Source of the DNA: Rhodopirellula halodulae
GTDB lineage: Bacteria; Planctomycetota; Planctomycetia; Pirellulales; Pirellulaceae
Assembly (NCBI RefSeq): GCF_020966775.1
Contig: NZ_JAJKFV010000001.1
Coordinates: forward strand, 1-64,000
Length of the DNA stretch: 64,000 nucleotides
Direction: 5' to 3'
Part shown: positions 47,381 through 55,513 of the stretch, in pieces
Numbering within the stretch: the first letter of the stretch is position 1
Layout: each line of letters begins with the position of its first letter
The notes under the pieces: generated by a model
What the model was told of the DNA's origin: nothing
Database searches by the model: none
The model's input: the letters and a program-made list of their open reading frames with translations, nothing else
Position numbers and translations under genes: made by a program

Positions 47381-48190
47381 TCAATCGAACCCATCCACTT
47401 CCGTGACCTGCAAGGCGGCGAACCCAGCGATGGTTCCCGCGTCCATGCCATCAACGAGGAATTGAAGTTTGGCGTTCTCATGCACCTTGATGTTCAGCTG
47501 CATGCCATCTCGGTTGTCGCCAACCGCTTCTTTCAACGCCGTGATCAGATTTTGCTTGCCGGGTGTTTCGCGTTCCCATTCTGTGGCAAGCACCAGGAAA
47601 CCACCGTTCTCGTCGATTTCGAGTTCGATGGGGTCCTTTTCATCCTCGGGTTCGGGGTCTGTGTTACTACTCGGCAATTCTGATTGCTGACGAGGCATCT
47701 GGATGGATTTCTGCAACGAGAAACTGGCAGTGACCATGAAGAAGATCAGCAGCAGAAACGTCACGTCGACCATCGGTGTCATGTCCAATTCGCCGTCATC
47801 GCGTTTCTTGCGAGGCGGCATCTCGTCGTCGTCATCGTCGAGATCCAAAGCGGTGGGGGCGACCGCGGTAGCAGTCGGCGTCACATCGCCACCCACGGCT
47901 GCTTGAGCTTCGATTTGGGCGCCAGCGGCACCGACGATGCCGACTCCCATTGCGGAGGCCCCGACCAGCTCAGCGGTTGATGCTTCCTGCGGTTCGGGTT
48001 CAACCACGGCATCTAAAACTGGTTCGGCTTCCACTTCAATCGCTTCGGGTTCGACCGGTTCAGGCTCCGCCACCGCGAGAGGAATCGTGATCGGTGAATC
48101 GCAACCGGGGCAACGAATTTTCCGTCCACCCAGACGTTCGTTCACTCGACGTGATTCGCCGCAGGAAGGGCATTCAAATTGGATTGACAT
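47381..48190 (-). CDS. ExbD/TolR-family protein with N-terminal zinc ribbon
   Basis: This 269-aa protein fuses two parts. Residues 1-36 form a zinc ribbon with CPSC (7-10) and CPGC (27-30), of the sort planctomycetes place on many proteins. After an acidic, Ala/Pro/Glu-rich linker (about 38-130) comes the ExbD core: DMTPMVDVTFLLLIFF (136-151), with the proton-channel Asp142, one membrane helix and a periplasmic domain (about 185-269). ExbD normally has only a short cytoplasmic N-tail, so a 130-residue cytoplasmic extension is unusual. It is 26 bp after exbD1 in the same transcript. Confidence 0.88.
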   Translation of the reverse strand: MSIQFECPSCGESRRVNERLGGRKIRCPGCDSPITIPLAVAEPEPVEPEAIEVEAEPVLDAVVEPEPQEASTAELVGASAMGVGIVGAAGAQIEAQAAVGGDVTPTATAVAPTALDLDDDDDEMPPRKKRDDGELDMTPMVDVTFLLLIFFMVTASFSLQKSIQMPRQQSELPSSNTDPEPEDEKDPIELEIDENGGFLVLATEWERETPGKQNLITALKEAVGDNRDGMQLNIKVHENAKLQFLVDGMDAGTIAGFAALQVTEVDGFD

Positions 48191-48216
48191 GGTTCTTCAC
48201 TCAAAACCGAGACGAG

Positions 48217-48702
48217 TTACTGTTCTTTGACAGCGATGTAAGTGAATTCCAAATCTTGGAACGCATCGCCAACAATTTTTTGAACCCGGGTGACCTCCGA
48301 CACCTTCACTTCGGCGTCGCCGAGCAGCATCACTTGGTTCTTGTTGGTTCCGATGGATTTCTCCAGCTCGCCGGTGAGGTACTCGACGATTTCGCTGGTG
48401 GCCGTTTCTTCGTCTTTGCTGAATTCAGTGCCGTCGTACCGACGCAAGATCGCGGGGGAATCGCCGCCGGCGGGTTCGATGAAGATCACCGCGGAATCCT
48501 TGGCCGAGATGGCCAAGCCGTTGGTGGCTTCGGGGATCTTGCCCGTTTGAGTCGGGTCCATCTTGGACGCCACCACAAAGAAGATCAGCAAGAGGAACGT
48601 GATGTCGATCATCGGTGTGATGTCCATCTCCTCCTCGGGCCGCTTCTTTCGCGGCAAGGCGGGTTCGTCATCGTCTTCGTCGTCAATGAATCCTTGACTC
48701 AT
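48217..48702 (-). CDS. exbD: ExbD/TolR-family biopolymer transport protein
   Basis: ExbD, with ExbB, forms a proton-driven motor in the inner membrane. The 161-aa product has a short acidic N-tail (DDEDDDEPALP), then MDITPMIDITFLLLIFF with channel Asp33 and one membrane helix, and a periplasmic beta/alpha domain. ATG 48702 lies two bases after the exbB stop (TGATCATG), so translation is likely coupled. A second ExbD follows with a long N-terminal extension. Confidence 0.92.
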   Translation of the reverse strand: MSQGFIDDEDDDEPALPRKKRPEEEMDITPMIDITFLLLIFFVVASKMDPTQTGKIPEATNGLAISAKDSAVIFIEPAGGDSPAILRRYDGTEFSKDEETATSEIVEYLTGELEKSIGTNKNQVMLLGDAEVKVSEVTRVQKIVGDAFQDLEFTYIAVKEQ

Positions 48703-48704
48703 GA

Positions 48705-49412
48705 TCAAACTCCGGCGGTGACGGCTTCAGCGGTCGCTGGGGCAGCGGTTTGGGCTGGCGCGGTGCCTTGTGTTTTTGCCAAACCCGTTTTGAAAGCATC
48801 GAAGAAGCGTTGCAGACCCGAGCCAACCAAGTCTTCCATTTTCGCGATGCGGATCATCACGTTGGCAACCAACAGCATCAAAGGAATCGCGATGGCCAAA
48901 CCGCTGGCCGTCGTGACCAGTGCGACCTGAATGTCACCTGCCAACGCGGATGGTTCGACTTGTTCGGCAGTGGCCAACGTCTTAAACGCACCCATCATCC
49001 CGAAAACCGTTCCGAACAGCCCGATCATGGGGGCACTTTTGATCACCGTGCTGACCCAGCTTAACCGGTATTCGATGTCGCTCATCACGTCCCGTTGGAA
49101 TCGGTCCATCATGATTTGCTTGGCTCGTTTGAACCCTTCGGCTCGGTTCTCGACGGCCATGTCGATCATCTGCGGAATCGCTCGCGTGTCGCCGTCGCAG
49201 TATTCGTGAACCCCTTCGTAGTCACCGGCTCGAAGCATTTGTTCGACGTCGTCCATGAAGGCGTCTTGTTCTTCTTCGGTTTTAAACCGTTTCTGACCAA
49301 CTCGGGTCCACACAATCACGATCTGATACAGGCCCCAAAGCGCGACGGCAGCCAACGCCGCATACGTCGAGTTGGAGATGATTTCGTACAGCGAAGTTTC
49401 GGCGAGCAACAA
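48705..49412 (-). CDS. exbB: ExbB/TolQ/MotA-family proton channel protein
   Basis: The 235-aa protein has three membrane helices (about 14-36, 120-145, 160-190) and the family core SAPMIGLFGTVFGMMGAF, then GLAIAIPLMLL. It would oligomerise and, with ExbD, use the proton gradient to energise a periplasmic partner. TTG at 49412 has AGGA about nine bases upstream. The C-terminal tail is Ala/Thr-rich. Upstream, 244 bp separate it from the TonB-shaped gene; this gap has no gene and may hold a promoter. Confidence 0.92.
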   Translation of the reverse strand: MLLAETSLYEIISNSTYAALAAVALWGLYQIVIVWTRVGQKRFKTEEEQDAFMDDVEQMLRAGDYEGVHEYCDGDTRAIPQMIDMAVENRAEGFKRAKQIMMDRFQRDVMSDIEYRLSWVSTVIKSAPMIGLFGTVFGMMGAFKTLATAEQVEPSALAGDIQVALVTTASGLAIAIPLMLLVANVMIRIAKMEDLVGSGLQRFFDAFKTGLAKTQGTAPAQTAAPATAEAVTAGV

Positions 49413-49656
49413 CGTTTTTTCCTATGGTCAGTCTGAGAGAGTGGATTGGTTGTCAGAGTGAGACGATTGTTCGGTCGAGGTTGAAAGACGCGTTTGGAGA
49501 GGAGCGACGAGGAAGTCGAGTGGGCGGAGATCGGATCGTCCACGATCGATGGCGACGGCTGCTTCAGCGGATTCAGGTGCATCGCATGATAACTATCTGC
49601 GTAAAAGCCGCATCCGCATGCGTGTCCATTGTGGTCCGACTCACAAAAATTTCACG

Positions 49657-50646
49657 TCATTTGCCTTTGCGATATCGTTGTTCGACCACCTCGAATTGGT
49701 AGCCACTGCCGCTGGCGGTGCTCTGGAACACCGTTTTCGCGATGGACACCACGCTGGGATGCCCTTTTTCGCGAGCGTATTCGAGCTCGATGTGGGCGAG
49801 TTCGTTTTCGAGTTGTTCGGGTATGAATTTCAGCATTTGACGCCCGGTGACATTGATCCCGGCTTGAGTCAGCAGGGTTCGGTCAAACTGCATCAGTGGG
49901 CTGGGAGTGGTCCACATGAAGTACAGGCGTTTCTCGGATTCACTGTCGTTGGTGTGACGAGACTTGGGGCTACCCGCCAGGTTGTTGGCGTAGTCGACGC
50001 CCTGGACCGTTCCGCCGATGGCTCCCAGCTCGATGCCGTAGAAATCCAATTGGCTGGCGTAGGGTTTGATGCCTTTGGCCGAAAAGTTCAGCTGCCAACG
50101 TTCGAATCGCGGGATGATGTCTTCGCCTTCGCCTTCGGGACCCGGTGGACGACTGTCACCTTTGCCGGATCCGGCCGTGGTCGCGGTGGCGCTGGTGTTC
50201 ATCGTGTCCAGGGCACCGGCCACGCTGCTGACCGCATCGGTGACGGCTTCGATGGTGTCCTGCAGGGTGGGTTCCATCAGCTCCTCGACTTCTTCCGCTC
50301 CCGGCGGTTCAAAGTCGCGTTCGAATCCCTCGGCGTTGTCAGCACGACCGGCCGCGTTTTCCTCGATCGGCGGGAAGGATTTGACTTTCTCTGGCATCCG
50401 CAGCGTCAACCAGACGATGAACAGCATCAACACAAAGGCGCCGATGAACAGGATCAACGCCATGAACAGCGAGGTGACGATGTCGAACTTGCTGGTCCGC
50501 AAACGCTCCCGCTCCGCCAACCGCTGCTGCTGAAGCTCGGTGAGCTCTTCGGAAGCTGCAGTTTTGTCGGATTGTTTTTCACTGACATTGCCAGCTGTTT
50601 CATCGATCTGTGGTTCGTCGATCACATCCAGATCGGAAGAAGCCAT
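49657..50646 (-). CDS. Single-pass membrane protein with TonB/TolA-like layout
   Basis: The 329-aa product has a charged cytoplasmic head, one membrane helix (about 57-82, TSLFMALILFIGAFVLMLF), an acidic/Pro linker (EPPGAEEVEELMEP), a Gly/Ser/Thr spacer, and a C-terminal globular part (about 185-329) starting ERWQLNFSAKGIKPYASQL. The order (anchor, extended linker, periplasmic domain) is that of TonB or TolA, and it sits directly upstream of exbB. No sequence homology with TonB is visible. ATG 50646 is chosen because residues before it in the frame have no logic and would enter the tRNA-proximal region. Confidence 0.75.
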   Translation of the reverse strand: MASSDLDVIDEPQIDETAGNVSEKQSDKTAASEELTELQQQRLAERERLRTSKFDIVTSLFMALILFIGAFVLMLFIVWLTLRMPEKVKSFPPIEENAAGRADNAEGFERDFEPPGAEEVEELMEPTLQDTIEAVTDAVSSVAGALDTMNTSATATTAGSGKGDSRPPGPEGEGEDIIPRFERWQLNFSAKGIKPYASQLDFYGIELGAIGGTVQGVDYANNLAGSPKSRHTNDSESEKRLYFMWTTPSPLMQFDRTLLTQAGINVTGRQMLKFIPEQLENELAHIELEYAREKGHPSVVSIAKTVFQSTASGSGYQFEVVEQRYRKGK

Positions 50647-50819
50647 GGTCAACCTTGGAGCAATGGGCGAGGAAATCGCCGGGCGAGAAAAGTGTTTTGA
50701 AGAGGCCGATTGACGCCAGCACCCATCATAGCGTACTTTCCTTACTTGTCGCCGACGAACTTGTTTCTTTTGAAGCGAGCGATTGGCAACTATACTTGGC
50801 GAAATGCCGCAAATTCTTC

Positions 50820-50892
50820 GGTTAGATAGCTCAGTTGGTAGAGCACGGCCCTGAAAAGGCCGGTGTCGGCGGTTCGAGCCCGCCTCTAACCA
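50820..50892 (+). tRNA. tRNA-Phe (anticodon GAA)
   Basis: The cloverleaf is complete: acceptor GGTTAGA with TCTAACC, D arm with AGCTCAGTTGGTAGAGC, anticodon stem CGGCC/GGCCG with loop CTGAAAA (anticodon GAA at 50853-50855), and T arm GGCGG-TTCGAGC-CCGCC. The discriminator is A; CCA is not encoded. The strand is opposite to the flanking protein genes. Confidence 0.95.
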
Positions 50893-51148
50893 CTTTCTTC
50901 TTTTCATCGCCCGGTCTGTGGCCTCTCTTTCGGCGATGATTCGACCCCGGTCACGACTCGGTCGGTTTTGTATCGGTCGAGTCAGTATTGCGGGGCCTGC
51001 TGAGCTGGGTTCACTCCGGCAATGCTTTTCGCTTTGGCAATGTTCACTCCGGCAAACCGGCTCACCCATAGCTGTGATCCGCCCATATGCCGCCCCCGCT
51101 CGGGCAGCACTCGCTGAACAGTCTTTTGGCGGCTATCGCCAGTAACCG
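50893..51148. other. Intergenic after tRNA-Phe, with short direct repeats
   Basis: No gene is seen in these 256 bp. GTTCACTCCGGCAA occurs twice (about 51009 and 51043) together with neighbouring CTTTGGCAATG-type sequence, suggesting a small tandem duplication. Nothing links it to an integrase or attachment site. Confidence 0.5.
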
Positions 51149-52879
51149 CTAGCTCTTGCCGCAGGCCTTCAGGTACGCCTGCAATTCCTCGCGGACCTTT
51201 GGAAACAGCAGGAACAGACCGATCATGTTGGGGAACACCATCGCGAAAATCATCGCGTCGGAGAACTCGATGACTGATCCGAGCGATGCCGCTGCACCGA
51301 TCACAACCACGATGCAGAACAGCAGTTTGTAGCTCAGGTCAGCGGCTTGGCTGCGTCCGAACAGGTACTTCCAAGACTGCAGTCCGTAGTAAGACCACGA
51401 GATCATGGTCGAAAAAGCGAACAGGATGATCGCGATGGTCAGCAGGTAGCGGAACCCAGGAAGCACGCTATCAAAAGCGGCCGACGTCAGGTCGACGCCT
51501 CCCAGTCGAACGCCTTCCATCAGTACCGTGCCGGATTCGACTTGTCCCCATTCAAAGGCTCCGTCGGCGTTGAACAGCACGATCACAATCGCGGTCATCG
51601 TGCAGATCACAACGGTGTCGATGAAAGGTTCCAGCAGAGCAACGATGCCCTCGGATGCTGGATAGCGAGTCTTGACTGCCGAGTGAGCGATGGCGGCCGA
51701 TCCGGCACCTGCTTCGTTGGAGAATGCCGCTCGGCGAAAACCTTGCACCATCACGCCAATCAAGCCGCCGATGCCGGCCTCCATCGTGAACGCACCTGAG
51801 ATGACTTGTCCGATCGCCCACGGCACGCTTTGGATGTGCATCAAGATGATTCCCAACGCGGCGATGACGTACATCAGCGCCATCAGCGGAACGACTTTCT
51901 CGGTCACTTTCGCGATCCGCTTGATCCCGCCAATGATGACGATGGCCACCAAGGCCGCCATCACCAGGCCGATGATCGTTCCCGCGGCACCTGTGTCGGG
52001 CAAGCTGAGCAAGGACTTGATTTGCTGGGCGGCTTGGTTGGACTGGAAAGCATTGCCCCCGCCGAAGGAGCCGCCGATGCAAAAGATCGCAAACAACACG
52101 CCGAAGACTTTGCCGACCGGTGCCATGCCGCGTTCAGCCAAGCCTTTTTTGAGGTAGTACATCGGTCCGCCGTGCACGATCCCGTTCTCGTCGACGTCGC
52201 GGTACTTCACGCCCAGCGTGCACTCGACAAACTTGGTCGACATGCCGAGCAGACCGCAGACGATCATCCAGAAGGTTGCGCCGGGACCGCCGGTTGCGAT
52301 GGCCACCGCCACGCCCGCGATGTTGCCCAGTCCAACCGTTCCGGAAACCGCGGTGGCGAGTGCTTGGAAGTGAGACACCTCGCCTTCTCCCTCGTCGCGG
52401 ATGGTATCGACCAAGTCCCCATCGACCTCCATGACTTCGACACCCTTGGGGATGTCTTGCCCGGCCTTTTCAATGTCATCGTATTTGCCGCTAACGACTT
52501 CGATGGCCAAAGGAAACAGCCGAAGGTTGATGAACCCGAAGGCGAGCGTGAAGAACATCGCTCCACCGACGAGTAGCAGCAGTACAATTGGCAGTTCACC
52601 GGCGTAAGGCAGTTCGATGCCCCAAAAAACGAATCCGCCCCAGGTGTCGGCTACCGGACGAAACAAATCGTCGACTTGTTGATCGAATCCGATGGCCTCT
52701 GCAGTGGCCTCTTCGGTCGGATCCGCTGCCGTCGTCGCGGGTTCGGAAGTCTCGGTCACGATATCTTCCGAAGCCACTTCGTCTTGCCCGAATGCGGCAC
52801 CTCCCCCCACAAATGCGATGGCGACCGACAGCGTCACGATTCTTAGCCAGCTAGAACGAGCGAGCTTTGACAACAACAT
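51149..52879 (-). CDS. Alanine/glycine:cation symporter (AGCS family)
   Basis: This 576-aa sodium- or proton-coupled amino acid importer has a signal-like first segment (about 8-30) and then an acidic, Thr/Glu-rich external stretch before about ten membrane helices. Family markers include AVSGTVGLGNIAGVAVAI (about 180), GGPGATFWM, GMSTKFVECTLGVKYRD and the later EAGAGSAAIAHSA. The long acidic N-terminal insert is not in typical AGCS proteins but does recur in this phylum, as I recall. ATG 52879 is chosen by the signal segment over upstream codons. Confidence 0.93.
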   Translation of the reverse strand: MLLSKLARSSWLRIVTLSVAIAFVGGGAAFGQDEVASEDIVTETSEPATTAADPTEEATAEAIGFDQQVDDLFRPVADTWGGFVFWGIELPYAGELPIVLLLLVGGAMFFTLAFGFINLRLFPLAIEVVSGKYDDIEKAGQDIPKGVEVMEVDGDLVDTIRDEGEGEVSHFQALATAVSGTVGLGNIAGVAVAIATGGPGATFWMIVCGLLGMSTKFVECTLGVKYRDVDENGIVHGGPMYYLKKGLAERGMAPVGKVFGVLFAIFCIGGSFGGGNAFQSNQAAQQIKSLLSLPDTGAAGTIIGLVMAALVAIVIIGGIKRIAKVTEKVVPLMALMYVIAALGIILMHIQSVPWAIGQVISGAFTMEAGIGGLIGVMVQGFRRAAFSNEAGAGSAAIAHSAVKTRYPASEGIVALLEPFIDTVVICTMTAIVIVLFNADGAFEWGQVESGTVLMEGVRLGGVDLTSAAFDSVLPGFRYLLTIAIILFAFSTMISWSYYGLQSWKYLFGRSQAADLSYKLLFCIVVVIGAAASLGSVIEFSDAMIFAMVFPNMIGLFLLFPKVREELQAYLKACGKS

Positions 52880-53032
52880 GAAGACTCCTGTACGAAGGAT
52901 GGTTGAGAACCAAAATGGTGGGGAGATGGGCCATAGGATAATGCATCCTTCGGTGATGCGTCGGGGGTTTGTCACCAGTGAACCGGCATGAATTCACCGA
53001 AAGCGGCTGAACTCGCAGAAAAGTAGGCTTAC

Positions 53033-54322
53033 GTGACAAAACTTTGCATTCTGAACGTTGTTGGACTGACTCCAAAGCTGCTCCCGCACGCTCCGAATCT
53101 GTCTGCCTTGGGAAATCATCGGCCTTGGAGGAGTCCCGTGCCGGCGGTCACCTGTACCAGCCAAGCCACGATGTTGACCGGTATCTCACCCCGTGATCAC
53201 GGCGTTGTTGGCAATGGTTGGCTGTACCGTGACACGCAAGAAGTCCGCTTTTGGCAGCAGTCACGAACATTGGTTCAGGGCGATGTGGTCTACGATCGCT
53301 ATCAAACGGCCAAGATGTTTTGGTGGTTCAATCAAACCACTACCGCTGAGTTGGGGGCCACGCCTAAACCGCATTACGGTTGCGATGGCAGCAAAGAGTT
53401 TGACGTGCTGGATTGGACGGGGTGCCAGTTGACCGATCGGCTCGGCCCCTTTCCTTTCTTCGCGTTCTGGGGCCCAGCGGCTGGCATCGCATCGAGTCAA
53501 TGGATCGCGGATGCGACGGCCATGGTGATGCGAGACAAGCAACCGCAGCTCACGCTTTGTTATTTGCCGCATTTGGATTACGACTACCAGCGTTTTTCGC
53601 ACCAAGATCCAGCCCGCGTGGCCGAGGTGGACGCTGCCGCGGCCAAGGTCATCGCTGCCGCAGAAGAGATTGGTGCGAAGGTCGTCGTCGTCAGTGAATA
53701 CGGATTGGTCCCGGTGGATACTCCGGTGGATATCAATCGCGTTCTCCGTCGTTCCGGCTGGTTGCAGGTTCGCAATGGTCCATTCGGTGAGATGTTGCTG
53801 CCCGGCGAAAGCCATGCGTTCGCGGTGGCGGATCACCAGTTGGCCCATGTTTATGTGCGTCAGTCGGAGTTGATAGCCGAGGTACGAAACACGCTGGAGC
53901 AAACACCAGGAATCGCGGCGGTGGTGGATCCCGGTGACATTCAGCTTGATCATCCTCGCAGCGGCGAGTTGATCGCATTGGCTGAGCCGAATGCGTGGTT
54001 CACGTACTACTACTGGCTCAGTGACGATCGTGCACCGGATTTTGCACGCACCGTCGATATCCACCGCAAGCCCGGCTATGACCCCTGTGAGTTGTTCATG
54101 ACCAGCAAACTTCGCGCGGCAGCACGTCTGGCGCAGAAGAAAGCGGGGATGCGGTACAAGATGGACGTGATCCCGTTGGATTCCAACTTGGTTCGCGGTA
54201 GCCACGGGGTGTTGCCGGCGGATGACGAAGATGGACCGTTGATCTTGGGGCCGGGCGACTTGCCGGAGGACATGCAAGGTTTTCCGGCCTACGTTGAATC
54301 TATGTTGGGCAATCCCGGCTAA
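53033..54322 (+). CDS. Type I phosphodiesterase/nucleotide pyrophosphatase-like protein
   Basis: The 429-aa product has the alkaline-phosphatase-fold pattern: LNVVGLTPKLL near the N-terminus, VTCTSQATMLTGISPRDHGVVGNGW (nucleophile Thr40 in VTC) and later HLDYDYQR and GSHG metal regions. In most relatives the first metal Asp sits in VVDGL; here residue 10 is Val, so one ligand is missing or moved. It begins at GTG 53033. It resembles an alkaline phosphatase family group found near sugar-phosphate genes in some bacteria. The substrate is unknown. It is cytoplasmic by sequence, with no signal peptide. Confidence 0.8.
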   Translation: MTKLCILNVVGLTPKLLPHAPNLSALGNHRPWRSPVPAVTCTSQATMLTGISPRDHGVVGNGWLYRDTQEVRFWQQSRTLVQGDVVYDRYQTAKMFWWFNQTTTAELGATPKPHYGCDGSKEFDVLDWTGCQLTDRLGPFPFFAFWGPAAGIASSQWIADATAMVMRDKQPQLTLCYLPHLDYDYQRFSHQDPARVAEVDAAAAKVIAAAEEIGAKVVVVSEYGLVPVDTPVDINRVLRRSGWLQVRNGPFGEMLLPGESHAFAVADHQLAHVYVRQSELIAEVRNTLEQTPGIAAVVDPGDIQLDHPRSGELIALAEPNAWFTYYYWLSDDRAPDFARTVDIHRKPGYDPCELFMTSKLRAAARLAQKKAGMRYKMDVIPLDSNLVRGSHGVLPADDEDGPLILGPGDLPEDMQGFPAYVESMLGNPG

Positions 54323-54355
54323 CAGGGCTCCGGCCACACCGATCCGCTGGGGTGG

Positions 54356-55435
54356 TCAGCTCGCGGTGGCGGATTCGACTTCTTCTTTCGGATCACGAAG
54401 CGGGAAGTATTCCTCGACCACGGAGTGAAATTCTTCGAGCGTGGAAACTTTCGCGACGTGCGTTCGGAAGTAGCGGGCACCGTGTTTGCCTTGGGCGTAG
54501 CAGCAGGCGTACTTGCGCATCAGTACCGTGCCCTTTTCTTCGCCAAAGCGATCCACGACCAAGCCGTAGTGCTTGAGCATGACATCGCGTTGTTCCGCCA
54601 AGGTGGGTTCGGGGGGAACGGGGTCACCACGAAGTGCCGCGGCGGCTTGTGCGAAGAGCCACGGACGACCGAGGCAGGCGCGAGCGATCATCACGGCATC
54701 GACATCATATTGCTCAAACGCGGCAACCACTTTTTCGGCACTGTCGAGATCACCATTGCCGATCAGCGGGATGTTGCGGAGATGGGATTTGATTTCGCTG
54801 ATGCGGTCCCAGTCCGCGTTGCCTCGAAACATGTCCGCGGCGGTTCGGCCGTGAACGGTGAGCGCGGCCGCACCGGCTTCTTCCACCACGTGGGCGATCT
54901 CGTTGCAATTGATATTGTCTCGATTGCACCCCAGCCGGATTTTTGCCGTTACGGGAGTGGGAGCACAGACTTCCACCAGCCGCGAAATGATGGCGTGCAT
55001 GCGGTTGGGTTCGCGAAGCAGGTAACTGCCGCTGTGGGCCTTTTCGGTGACTTGCCGAACCGGGCATCCGAAGTTGATATCGACGACGCTGACGCGATAT
55101 TCTTCCGCCAAACGCCTGCCCACCTTGGCCATGGTCTCGGGGTCGTTGTCCCAAATTTGAACCGCCAAAGGTCGTGGTTCTTCGGCCACCCCCCACAATC
55201 GGTCCGGGTGCTCGGCTTCGTTTTCGTCCAACCACACGAACCCGCGGGCGTTGACCATTTCGGTGGCCAGCAGCCCGGCGCCACCGAATTCACGTACAAT
55301 GTGCCGGAACGCAGCATTGGTGAATCCCGCCATGGGTGCTTGCAAAATCGGCGGGTCAATGACCAAATCGCCAATCCGAAGCGGCGGAACCTTTCGCGAG
55401 ATCTTGTGGGCGGTTGCGGAGGACTTGTCGTTCAT
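54356..55435 (-). CDS. dusB: tRNA-dihydrouridine synthase DusB
   Basis: The 359-aa FMN enzyme reduces uridines in the tRNA D loop. Markers: APMAGFTNAAFR (about 34-45), VDINFGCPVRQVTEKAHSGS with the catalytic Cys, VTAKIRLG, LTVHGRT and GNGDLDSAEKV. It starts at ATG 55435 and is of normal length. The C-terminal helical domain ends ESATAS. It is convergent with the phosphodiesterase gene and divergent from the GT4 gene by about 80 bp. Confidence 0.94.
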   Translation of the reverse strand: MNDKSSATAHKISRKVPPLRIGDLVIDPPILQAPMAGFTNAAFRHIVREFGGAGLLATEMVNARGFVWLDENEAEHPDRLWGVAEEPRPLAVQIWDNDPETMAKVGRRLAEEYRVSVVDINFGCPVRQVTEKAHSGSYLLREPNRMHAIISRLVEVCAPTPVTAKIRLGCNRDNINCNEIAHVVEEAGAAALTVHGRTAADMFRGNADWDRISEIKSHLRNIPLIGNGDLDSAEKVVAAFEQYDVDAVMIARACLGRPWLFAQAAAALRGDPVPPEPTLAEQRDVMLKHYGLVVDRFGEEKGTVLMRKYACCYAQGKHGARYFRTHVAKVSTLEEFHSVVEEYFPLRDPKEEVESATAS

Positions 55436-55513
55436 TTCTGTCGCTGATCATGCAATGGTTCGTAACGTCTCACAGTCTATCGTCGACCAGTAAAATTGGC
55501 GAATCGCAGTTCC

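Noticed and set aside
49549-50700. Plus-strand open frame opposite the TonB-shaped gene
   Set aside because: It overlaps the whole minus-strand gene, which has a membrane helix and operon context; the product has no features.
50820-51148. Integrative-element attachment site at tRNA-Phe
   Set aside because: There is no integrase, no repeat of the tRNA 3' end and no shift in base composition in the flanking genes.
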